From contig CAZOOK010000045.1 of assembly GCA_964581385.1 (NCBI GenBank), forward strand, positions 1-38,910: a stretch of DNA of 38,910 nucleotides. Direction: 5' to 3'. Under the pieces are notes generated by a model that ran no database searches, was not told the origin of the DNA, and saw nothing but the letters and a program-made list of their open reading frames with translations. The translations under genes and the position numbers were made by a program. Below, in pieces: positions 15,814-22,338 of the stretch. Source of the DNA: CAZOOK01 sp964581385. Lineage in GTDB: Bacteria > Pseudomonadota > Gammaproteobacteria > Nevskiales > Nevskiaceae. How positions within the stretch are numbered: the stretch's first letter is position 1; each line of letters opens with the position of its first letter.

Positions 15814-16098
15814 TTAAACGAGAATGGCTGGAGGGCCGCGGGTGTTGGGTCGTGCGAACGGGCGGCGGTCACTGGGAGCCAGGGCCGGCATTGCTTCCAC
15901 CATGCCATGTGGAATGACTTGCGCCACCGGCAGGAGTGGCGCGGGCGGAACCGCTGAAGCATGGGCCACCGCGCAGATTTCACAGGGCGTCTTGCCGTGC
16001 GCAAGCAACTCGTGATGAATGGAGTGCGACAACGCGAACATCTGGCCCATCAGAAAGGCCAGCACCAACAGAATTCGCGAAGTACGCCCAAGTTTCAT
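15814..16098 (-). CDS. Small exported Cys/His protein, copy 2 (DUF2946-like)
   Basis: The 94-aa protein has signal-like MKLGRTSRILLVLAFLMGQ, then ALSHSIHHELLAHG, CEICAVAHA, a Pro/Ala-rich linker and a conserved tail RPFARPNTRGPPAILV. The tail and the Cys motif match copy 3 closely (RPFARIHNRGPPSFLA). AAAGGG precedes the ATG by six bases. It is transcribed divergently from the dmeR-like gene across a 131-bp gap containing the operator at 16195-16208, so it may be under the same repressor. Metal binding is inferred from the Cys/His pattern. Confidence 0.75.
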   Translation of the reverse strand: MKLGRTSRILLVLAFLMGQMFALSHSIHHELLAHGKTPCEICAVAHASAVPPAPLLPVAQVIPHGMVEAMPALAPSDRRPFARPNTRGPPAILV

Positions 16099-16194
16099 TA
16101 GGTACCCTTTCTAACACGATGTCGGGCGGCGAGCAACGGGTACCCGCGATCAAAAATATCGTCTTCCAGGTACTGATCGAGTAGAGTGCTATAC

Positions 16195-16208
16195 GATAGC
16201 CCCCTATC
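16195..16208. promoter_or_regulatory. RcnR/DmeR-type operator
   Basis: GATAG-CCCC-CTATC is a perfect inverted repeat around a C tract, 21 bases before the repressor start. RcnR-family repressors bind A/T-rich half-sites flanking a G/C tract, so this fits in form and place. A TATACG -10-like hexamer overlaps its left edge (16190-16195). Confidence 0.65.
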
Positions 16209-16229
16209 CTATATGTGATACATGCAGCT

Positions 16230-16508
16230 ATGTCACACACCATCCGCGAGAAACACAAACTGTTGGCCCGGGTGCGACGCATTCGCGGGCAGGTCGAGGC
16301 CATCGAACGTGCGCTGGATGAAGAATCGGGCTGCGATCGCATCATGCATTTAATCGCGGGGGTGCGTGGTGCAACGTCCAGCTTGATGGCGGAGGTGGTG
16401 GAAGATCACGTCCGTACACACCTTGTCGATGCCGAACGTAAAGCTGGCGCGCGCTCGGGGGACGCCGCCGAGCAACTGATCGAAGTCGTTCGCACTTATC
16501 TCAAGTAG
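16230..16508 (+). CDS. dmeR: CsoR/RcnR-family repressor, DmeR-like (Ni/Co sensing)
   Basis: The 92-aa all-helical repressor starts MSHTIREKHKLLARVRRIRG. Its ligand positions are His3, Cys35, His60 and His64. This is the RcnR Ni/Co set; FrmR lacks the His at position 64 and CsoR uses a different Cys-His-Cys set. The protein should bind the operator at 16195-16208 and release it when Ni(II) or Co(II) is bound. The start at 16230 puts His at position 3, as needed; an in-frame ATG-free extension upstream would destroy it. The gene ends four bases before the dmeF-like gene, as in known dmeRF operons. Confidence 0.85.
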   Translation: MSHTIREKHKLLARVRRIRGQVEAIERALDEESGCDRIMHLIAGVRGATSSLMAEVVEDHVRTHLVDAERKAGARSGDAAEQLIEVVRTYLK

Positions 16509-16512
16509 GCGC

Positions 16513-17757
16513 ATGTCGATGAGCAGAAATAGCCCCGACGCAGATTTCTATGCGCACCGCCACGTTTTTCTCAGTGCGGACCACCAGCACAGCGAGAGCA
16601 AAACCTGGATGGTCATTGCGCTGTGCGCCGTGATGATGCTCGCGGAAATTGTCGGTGGATTGCTGTTCGGGTCGATCGCACTGGTCGCTGACGGCCTGCA
16701 CATGAGCACGCATGCGGGTGCATTGCTGCTTGCGGCGCTGGCGTACAGCTACGCGCGCAAACATGCCGATGATGCGCGCTTCACGTTCGGTACGGGCAAG
16801 CTCGGCGATCTGGCGGGATTTACCAGCGCGATCGTCCTGGCGATGATCGCCCTGCTGATTGGCTATGAGTCGGTGTCGCGCTTGTTGCAACCGATCCCCA
16901 TCCATTTCACTGAAGCCATTTCCATCGCCTGCTTGGGACTGGCGGTGAACATCGTCAGTGCCTGGCTGCTGAGCCGCGGCGGCGATCACCACCATCACCA
17001 CGGTCACTCACCCGAAGCACACGCCGATGAGCATCGCGTCGCCACCGATGGCGGAACCCTGATCCTTGAAGTCTACGAAGACGGCGTGCCGCCGCGCTTT
17101 CGGTTGCACGCGGAAGGTTTGGCAGGCCTGCATCCTGAGCGCACGACAATCGAGACGGTGCGACTGGACGGCGCGCGCCAGATCTTTGCGATGAGCGACC
17201 GCGGAGGTTACCTGGAATCGATCGACGAAATTCCGGAGCCGCACGCTTTCACTGCCTACATTCGGACCGGTGCCGACGCGGGCCATCCGGTCGTCATTGA
17301 AGAGCATGAGCACGGTCACGCCAGCGCCCATCGCGACAACAACATACGTGCTGCGATTGTTCACGTCGCCGCCGATGCCGCAGTATCCATTCTCGTGATC
17401 GTTGGCCTGGTTCTGGCGCGCGTATTCGGCTGGCTGTGGATGGATCCGCTGGCGGGCTTGGCCGGTGCGTCGGTCATCGCAAGCTGGTCCTATGGGCTGA
17501 TCCGTGACACGGGGGCGATCCTGCTCGACATGAATCCGGACCGGCGATTGGCCGAGAATTTGCGCGGTACGATCGAGGGTGCGGGCGATCGGCTTGCCGA
17601 CTTGCACCTGTGGCGGGTCGGGCCCGGACACCTGGCGGCAATCCTTTCCGTGACTACGAGCGAACGGCGGGACGTGAATTACTACCGCGCACGGTTGGCA
17701 CGCTACAAAATCCTGTCTCATGTGACGGTGGAAATCATTTCCCAAAATTCGCCATGA
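16513..17757 (+). CDS. dmeF: CDF-family Co/Ni exporter, DmeF-like
   Basis: The 414-aa protein is an inner-membrane metal/proton antiporter. TM2 has the site ADGLHMSTHAG (His63, His67), typical of DmeF, and TM5 has VHVAADAAVS (His284, Asp288). WMDPLAGLAGA marks TM6. Two His-rich stretches (about 158-170 and 264-273) flank an inserted beta-rich segment of about 85 residues (178-262; VYEDGVPPRFRLHAEG, then YLESIDEIPEPHAF) between TM4 and TM5. Simple DmeF proteins have only a His-rich loop there. The ATG at 16513 follows the repressor gene directly; MSRN at 16519 is an alternative. Confidence 0.88.
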   Translation: MSMSRNSPDADFYAHRHVFLSADHQHSESKTWMVIALCAVMMLAEIVGGLLFGSIALVADGLHMSTHAGALLLAALAYSYARKHADDARFTFGTGKLGDLAGFTSAIVLAMIALLIGYESVSRLLQPIPIHFTEAISIACLGLAVNIVSAWLLSRGGDHHHHHGHSPEAHADEHRVATDGGTLILEVYEDGVPPRFRLHAEGLAGLHPERTTIETVRLDGARQIFAMSDRGGYLESIDEIPEPHAFTAYIRTGADAGHPVVIEEHEHGHASAHRDNNIRAAIVHVAADAAVSILVIVGLVLARVFGWLWMDPLAGLAGASVIASWSYGLIRDTGAILLDMNPDRRLAENLRGTIEGAGDRLADLHLWRVGPGHLAAILSVTTSERRDVNYYRARLARYKILSHVTVEIISQNSP

Positions 17758-17839
17758 CGCGCGCCCACAACGACCGGATTCCACTGTGCCGGACGCAATG
17801 CAGTCGCTACGGTAACCTCTTCGGACCTGCACATCAGAT

Positions 17840-18562
17840 ATGACCGCGATCGCAGTCAGCCTAGCGACCTTTGTCATGACGTTGTTGGGCGGGATGTTTG
17901 CGCTGCGATTCAAGGACCGACTCCACCTGATCCTCGGCTTCAGTGCGGGTGCGATGCTCGGCGTCGCTTTTTTTGACCTTATCCCTGAGGCCATCAGCTT
18001 GGCCGCGCCGATGCTGGATGCGACGGAAATACTGGCGGTCGTGATCGGCGGCTTCCTTGCCTACATGGTGCTGGAGCGGGCCGGAGCGTCGCGTGAACGC
18101 AATGGCGTTGCAAGCCAAAGCGCTTGGCGGCGCAGCGCGCTCGGTGCCGGCAGCCTGTCCCTGCATAGCTTTCTCGACGGCTTCGTTATTGGTTTGGGCT
18201 TTAAAGTTTCGGCTTCGGTCGGCATCGTCGTTTCCACCGCCGTGCTGGTGCATGATTTTTCCGACGGAATCAACACCGTTGGCATCGTTCTGGGTAAGCA
18301 AGGTGACAAGCGAACGGCGCTGCGATGGCTGTCGATCGATGCGATCGCCCCGGTGCTGGGTGCCGCCTCGACGCTGTTGCTGCGCTTCCGTCCCGAGGTA
18401 TTGGGAATCTTGCTGGCGTCCTGCGGCGGATTCTTCATTTATCTGTCGGCGAGCGATCTTCTGCCGGAGAGCTATCACGATCATCCGACGGTCCTGACGA
18501 CCCTGATGACCATTCTCGGGGTACTGGCCCTGTACATCGTCACCAAGCTCGCGGCGATATGA
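17840..18562 (+). CDS. ZIP-family metal permease
   Basis: The 240-aa protein has about eight membrane helices. TM4 carries SLHSFLDGFVIGLGF and TM5 carries LVHDFSDGINTVG, the two motifs that form the ZIP metal path (His, Asp and Glu/Asp). A small polar loop lies at about residues 82-97. ZIP proteins usually bring Zn or other divalent metals into the cytoplasm. Its position 83 bases after an exporter gene is unusual, since the two would move metal in opposite directions. It may be a cofactor importer or run in the other direction. Confidence 0.85.
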   Translation: MTAIAVSLATFVMTLLGGMFALRFKDRLHLILGFSAGAMLGVAFFDLIPEAISLAAPMLDATEILAVVIGGFLAYMVLERAGASRERNGVASQSAWRRSALGAGSLSLHSFLDGFVIGLGFKVSASVGIVVSTAVLVHDFSDGINTVGIVLGKQGDKRTALRWLSIDAIAPVLGAASTLLLRFRPEVLGILLASCGGFFIYLSASDLLPESYHDHPTVLTTLMTILGVLALYIVTKLAAI

Positions 18563-18661
18563 TTCGAGCGAGCACGAGCACTTCTGCTCCTCCATTGTCG
18601 CCGTGATCGAGACGGCTGACTGGCGTTGTCAGCTCCCGGCTATCGTGTTAGAAGTAGGATC

Positions 18662-18952
18662 ATGAAAGCGGCAGGAATTTCCTTTTCCCGACTGTTGCTG
18701 GTGCTGGTTTTTGTGGCCAGCCAGTGGCTTGCCGTCGTTCATGCTGCGCATCATGAGCTCATCGAGCACGGCGGCGGAAACTGTCACGTCTGCGCCATTG
18801 CGCATGCAGCGCCGGTTCCGCCATCGATTGCCGCGGCGCCCGTTCGACCCGTTCCCGGGGTTGCGCTCCGCGTAGCGCCGATTATTGGCCTAATCGACCA
18901 GCGGCCGTTTGCCCGCATTCATAATCGCGGCCCTCCCTCCTTCCTCGCTTAA
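18662..18952 (+). CDS. Small exported Cys/His protein, copy 3 (DUF2946-like)
   Basis: The 96-aa protein has a signal segment MKAAGISFSRLLLVLVF ending near VVHA, followed by AHHELIEHGGGNC, CHVCAIAHA, a Pro/Val/Ala linker and the tail RPFARIHNRGPPSFLA. It is most like copy 2. The stop codon and about 15 following bases (TTAATCGGACTTTCC) are identical to those after copy 2, so the two arose by duplication. It precedes the ABC-transporter genes, as copy 1 precedes the receptor gene. A role in passing metal to the transporter is an inference from context. Confidence 0.75.
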   Translation: MKAAGISFSRLLLVLVFVASQWLAVVHAAHHELIEHGGGNCHVCAIAHAAPVPPSIAAAPVRPVPGVALRVAPIIGLIDQRPFARIHNRGPPSFLA

Positions 18953-19022
18953 TCGGACTTTCCTTTTCCGGACGCCGATGCATTGTGGCGTTTCGTCCTG
19001 ATTTGCCGAGGATCATTCATAC

Positions 19023-19151
19023 ATGGTTGTTTATTTTGCGTTGGTGCGTGCTAGTGCGCGCGCCCGTTGCGTGGCTGCGACGGCGAAGCCGTTCGCTGGG
19101 TTGTTCGTGAGCTTCAGCCGTCGCACGGAGCGAAACCGTGCTGGCGGTTGA
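19023..19151 (+). CDS. Small ORF, 42 aa, overlapping the ABC gene start
   Basis: It begins MVVYFALVRASARARC and ends 14 bases inside the ABC ATPase gene, an arrangement that could couple translation. GAGG lies before its ATG. It occupies the same place after copy 3 as the 36-aa ORF does after copy 2, and their DNA is similar near the ends (GTGAG, then CGCACGGAGC). Confidence 0.3.
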   Translation: MVVYFALVRASARARCVAATAKPFAGLFVSFSRRTERNRAGG

Positions 19152-19776
19152 ACCGATCGAGGTTCAGTACCCCGGGTCCGCGAAAATCGCTCTTCCCTCG
19201 CTGCAGTTGGAGGCGGGCGAACACTGCCTGCTACTGGGGCCGTCGGGTTGCGGCAAGACGACGCTGCTGCATGTCGTCGCGGGACTGCTGAAGCCGGTGC
19301 GCGGCACGGTGCATCTGGACGAGACCTTGGTCACGGATTTGCGCGGTGCGGAACTCGACCGCTTCCGCGGCCGCCATATCGGCATCATTTTCCAGCGTCT
19401 GCATCTAATTCCGTCGCTGAACGTGCTGCAGAATCTCACTGCGGCGCAGTACTGCGCGGGCCTGCCGGTCGAAGAATCCGTCGCGCGCAGCACCCTTGCC
19501 AAACTTGGTGTTGAAAACAAGGTGCACGTGTTTCCTGCGGAGTTGAGTCAGGGCCAAGCGCAACGCGTGACGATCGCGCGCGCAATCGTCAATCGTCCGC
19601 GATTGATCCTCGCCGACGAACCGACGTCCAGCCTCGACGATGCCAACGCCCTGCTGGTGCTCGATCTGCTGCTAACGCAGGCACGGGACTGCAATGCCAC
19701 GCTACTGATCGCCACCCATGATGCACGCGCGAAAGCCGTCATCGAGCGTCGCATCGAATTGGGGATGGCGGCATGA
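19138..19776 (+). CDS. ABC transporter ATP-binding protein (LolD/MacB type)
   Basis: The 212-aa ATPase shows Walker A GPSGCGKTTLL (about residues 36-46), Q-loop FQRLHLIP, a variant signature LSQGQAQRV in place of LSGGQ, Walker B LILADEPTSSLDD and switch ATHD. The type pairs with FtsX/MacB-like permeases that work on periplasmic or lipid substrates rather than through a channel. The GTG start has CGGAG before it. The gene overlaps the permease gene by four bases (ATGA), so the two are translated together. The order ATPase, permease, DUF3299 matches a zinc-regulated set known in Pseudomonas and Vibrio. Confidence 0.88.
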   Translation: MLAVEPIEVQYPGSAKIALPSLQLEAGEHCLLLGPSGCGKTTLLHVVAGLLKPVRGTVHLDETLVTDLRGAELDRFRGRHIGIIFQRLHLIPSLNVLQNLTAAQYCAGLPVEESVARSTLAKLGVENKVHVFPAELSQGQAQRVTIARAIVNRPRLILADEPTSSLDDANALLVLDLLLTQARDCNATLLIATHDARAKAVIERRIELGMAA

Positions 19777-21059
19777 ACCTGCTCACGCTGGGGCTTGCCG
19801 ACGTGCGTCATCGCAAGTTGGCCAACACCTTGCACCTTCTGTTGCTGACGCTGGGCGTCGCGATCATCACGGCGCTGCTGCTGATCGGCACCGAAATCGG
19901 CGGACGACTCGCGCGAGATGCCGACGGCGTGGATCTCGTGATCGGCGCCAAGGGCAGTCCGCTGCAGCTGATCCTGTCGACCGTATATCACCTCGATATT
20001 CCCACCGGTAACATCCCGCTGGCCGAGGCCGACCGCTGGGCGCACAACTCGATGGTAGCCAAAGCCATTCCGCTGTCCCTGGGTGATAACACGAGGGGCT
20101 TTCGTATCGTCGGCACTACGCCGGATCTGGTCGCGAACTACCACGCGCAGTTCGCCGCCGGCCGCCTTTGGCAAAAGCCGATGGAGGCCGTGATCGGTGC
20201 CGAGGTCGCCAAGGCCGGACTCCGGCTCGATGCGCCGTTCGTGGGCGTACACGGTCTGGGTGCTGGCGGCCATGCGCACGGCGATCATCCCTATCAGGTG
20301 GTCGGCGTGCTCGCGCCTACCGGCACCGTGCTCGATCGCCTAATTCTGACCAGCCTGGACAGCGTCTGGGAGATTCATGCAACGCATCATCGCCACGCGC
20401 TCAAGGCGCCGGCCAGCACGCCGGATGCGGCGGGCAACGGCGCGGTAGGCGCAGCGGATCACGATGACGATCCTGACGAGGATCACGACGAAGAGCAGAG
20501 TGGCTACGACGCGTCGCGCGAGATCACGGCGCTACTGGTCCAGTACCGTTCGCCGCTGGCCGCGGTGTCACTGCCGCGCATGATCAACTTGCAGTCTAAT
20601 CTGCAGGCCGCCGTGCCGGCTTTCGAGACCGCACGTCTTTTGCAGCTGCTGGGCCTGGGCTTCGACACGCTGCGCGCACTCGCCGTGATCCTCATCCTGA
20701 CGGCAGCGTTGTCGGTCTTCATCGCCTTGTATAACGCGATGGAGACACGTCAGTACGATCTGGCCGTGCTGCGCTGCCTGGGTGCTCCAAAGAGCCGCGT
20801 CGTCGCGATCCTGTGGATCCAGGCGATGCTGCTCAGCGTCGCCGGCACGTTGCTGGGGCTACTGCTGGGTCACGCTGCCGTCGAAGTGATTGCCCACTTT
20901 GCCGGTGCCGCCAAGGGCGTCAGCCTGACCGGCATCACGGTGTTGGGGTCCGAGCTGCCGATCCTGCTCCTGCCGTTGGCCGTGGGCACCGCTGCCTCCC
21001 TGCTGCCGGCGCTGCGTGCCTACCGCGCGGACCTCGCTGTTGTGCTCTCGCGAGCCTGA
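19773..21059 (+). CDS. FtsX/MacB-like ABC permease with His/Asp-rich loop
   Basis: The 428-aa protein has the family layout: one N-terminal helix (residues about 17-40), a large periplasmic region, and three C-terminal helices (about 305-325, 347-372, 395-415). YNAMETRQYDLAVLRCLGAPKSRV is the conserved FtsX motif. The periplasmic region holds two metal-like stretches, HGLGAGGHAHGDHPYQV (from about residue 160) and HATHHRHALKAP followed by DHDDDPDEDHDEE (about 205-243). Such stretches are not needed for MacB-type action and suggest that the complex handles a divalent metal. Confidence 0.85.
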   Translation: MNLLTLGLADVRHRKLANTLHLLLLTLGVAIITALLLIGTEIGGRLARDADGVDLVIGAKGSPLQLILSTVYHLDIPTGNIPLAEADRWAHNSMVAKAIPLSLGDNTRGFRIVGTTPDLVANYHAQFAAGRLWQKPMEAVIGAEVAKAGLRLDAPFVGVHGLGAGGHAHGDHPYQVVGVLAPTGTVLDRLILTSLDSVWEIHATHHRHALKAPASTPDAAGNGAVGAADHDDDPDEDHDEEQSGYDASREITALLVQYRSPLAAVSLPRMINLQSNLQAAVPAFETARLLQLLGLGFDTLRALAVILILTAALSVFIALYNAMETRQYDLAVLRCLGAPKSRVVAILWIQAMLLSVAGTLLGLLLGHAAVEVIAHFAGAAKGVSLTGITVLGSELPILLLPLAVGTAASLLPALRAYRADLAVVLSRA

Positions 21060-21065
21060 ACCGCG

Positions 21066-21893
21066 ATGAAGATTTCCCGCCCCCTGATCTTCTGGATGAT
21101 CGCCACCGCTACGGCGAGCCCGGCGGCACACGCGTCATCGCAAGGGACGGTGCGCTATCACAACGGCAAGCTCGTCGAAGACAGCACGCCGCCGGTCATC
21201 GCGATCAGCTCGGAGTTCGACAACTACAAACACGGCAAGCTTGCCGTGCCGGCGTATCCCGGCGACATGGTCTATATGGGGGCGACCGTGCAAACGGAGG
21301 GCGGTTCGCCGCTGAAGAACGTGGAAGTCCACATCGAGTCGAAGAAGGGCAATCCCTCGGTACTGATCACGGATCGTACGGACAAAAGCGGTTATCTGGA
21401 ATTCCGCATGCTGGCCAATCGACTCGGCGAGGATACCGTGACGGTGTCGGCGGCCGGCATCAAGAGCGACTTTTTGATGGAGGTGACGGAACCACCCCGC
21501 GATGAATGGCTGGGCAAGTTCAATCTCAAAAGCGTCACCTCATGGGATCTGCTGATGTCCGCCGATGTCAGCATCGGGCGCAACGACGTCAGCGCCAAGT
21601 TTCCGTTCGCGCTGCAGGCGCTAGCCAATCAGAAGATTCGTCTGGTCGGTTTCATGCTGCCGCTGGGCATCAACGAAAAGCAGACCCATTTTCTGCTCTC
21701 CGCCAATCCACCGAGCTGTTTCTTTCATCCGCCCGGTGGGCCTTCGTCGGCGGTGGAAGTTTTCGCCGGCAAGGCGGTCGAAATGAGCGACGACCCCATG
21801 ATCGTGGAAGGAACGTTTGAACTGATCGAGCGCAATGAAGGTGGCATCTTGTACAAGCTTCATGATGCGCGACTCGTAGCAAAAGGCTCCTGA
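21066..21893 (+). CDS. DUF3299 periplasmic protein
   Basis: The 275-aa protein has a signal peptide (MKISRPLIFWMIATATA, cleavage near AHAS). An Ig-like/regulatory beta domain comes next (YMGATVQTEGGSPLKNVEVHI, about residues 72-135). The C-terminal DUF3299 domain has VRLVGFMLPLGINEKQ, then FLLSANPPSCFFHPPGGPSSAVEV. The SCFF-HPPGGP motif keeps one Cys where many relatives have two. It starts six bases after the permease gene, so it is in the same operon. DUF3299 proteins occur with this kind of ABC transporter in zinc-regulated operons. The function is not established. Confidence 0.8.
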   Translation: MKISRPLIFWMIATATASPAAHASSQGTVRYHNGKLVEDSTPPVIAISSEFDNYKHGKLAVPAYPGDMVYMGATVQTEGGSPLKNVEVHIESKKGNPSVLITDRTDKSGYLEFRMLANRLGEDTVTVSAAGIKSDFLMEVTEPPRDEWLGKFNLKSVTSWDLLMSADVSIGRNDVSAKFPFALQALANQKIRLVGFMLPLGINEKQTHFLLSANPPSCFFHPPGGPSSAVEVFAGKAVEMSDDPMIVEGTFELIERNEGGILYKLHDARLVAKGS

Positions 21894-21963
21894 TGGAGTG
21901 GCTGTATCGTGATTCAACAGTGGTTATGAAGTTTTCCTTGTTGTTCGTTAACGGAGATTGACC

Positions 21964-22263
21964 ATGCGTTTACATTTCAAAGTTGTCGCGTTCAGTTTGA
22001 TGTCGGTAGCACTGCAGCCGGTACTGGCGCAGTCGCGCGCCGCGGTCGAAGACGACATTCAGCGTTTCAGCGGTGAACCCGGACTATCGCCCTATGCGGA
22101 GAAAATGATCGACCAAGCCTTTGCCGATCACAGCAACGTCAATGCGGCCAAAGCCGGCAAGCACTCGCTCACCTTCTCTGAAAAAGGGCCCAACGATACG
22201 GGTGTGAGCCTCACCATGGATCCCATCAGCGGTCAAATCAGCAGTTCCAAGCCGACGCATTGA
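21964..22263 (+). CDS. Small secreted protein, unknown function
   Basis: This 99-aa protein has a clear Sec signal (MRLHFKVVAFSLMSVALQPVLA, cleavage before QSRA). The mature part is polar, with one helix-like section and a Ser/Thr-rich end (DPISGQISSSKPTH). There are no Cys and few His, so it is unlike the Cys/His proteins nearby. I chose the ATG at 21964 (GGAG ahead) over a TTG two codons upstream. It follows the DUF3299 gene by 70 bases and may belong to the same transcript. Confidence 0.65.
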   Translation: MRLHFKVVAFSLMSVALQPVLAQSRAAVEDDIQRFSGEPGLSPYAEKMIDQAFADHSNVNAAKAGKHSLTFSEKGPNDTGVSLTMDPISGQISSSKPTH

Positions 22264-22338
22264 TTCGGTAGTGCTGCAGTTCCGCGGGTGCCGCCCCGGT
22301 GGGGCGGTGCCGATCTGTTCGTGAGATCGAGAGCCGCC

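Noticed and set aside
17008..17994. A 328-codon minus-strand frame
   Set aside because: It is a mirror of the DmeF-like gene; the His-rich coding sequence gives a Val/Asp/Arg-rich non-protein reading.
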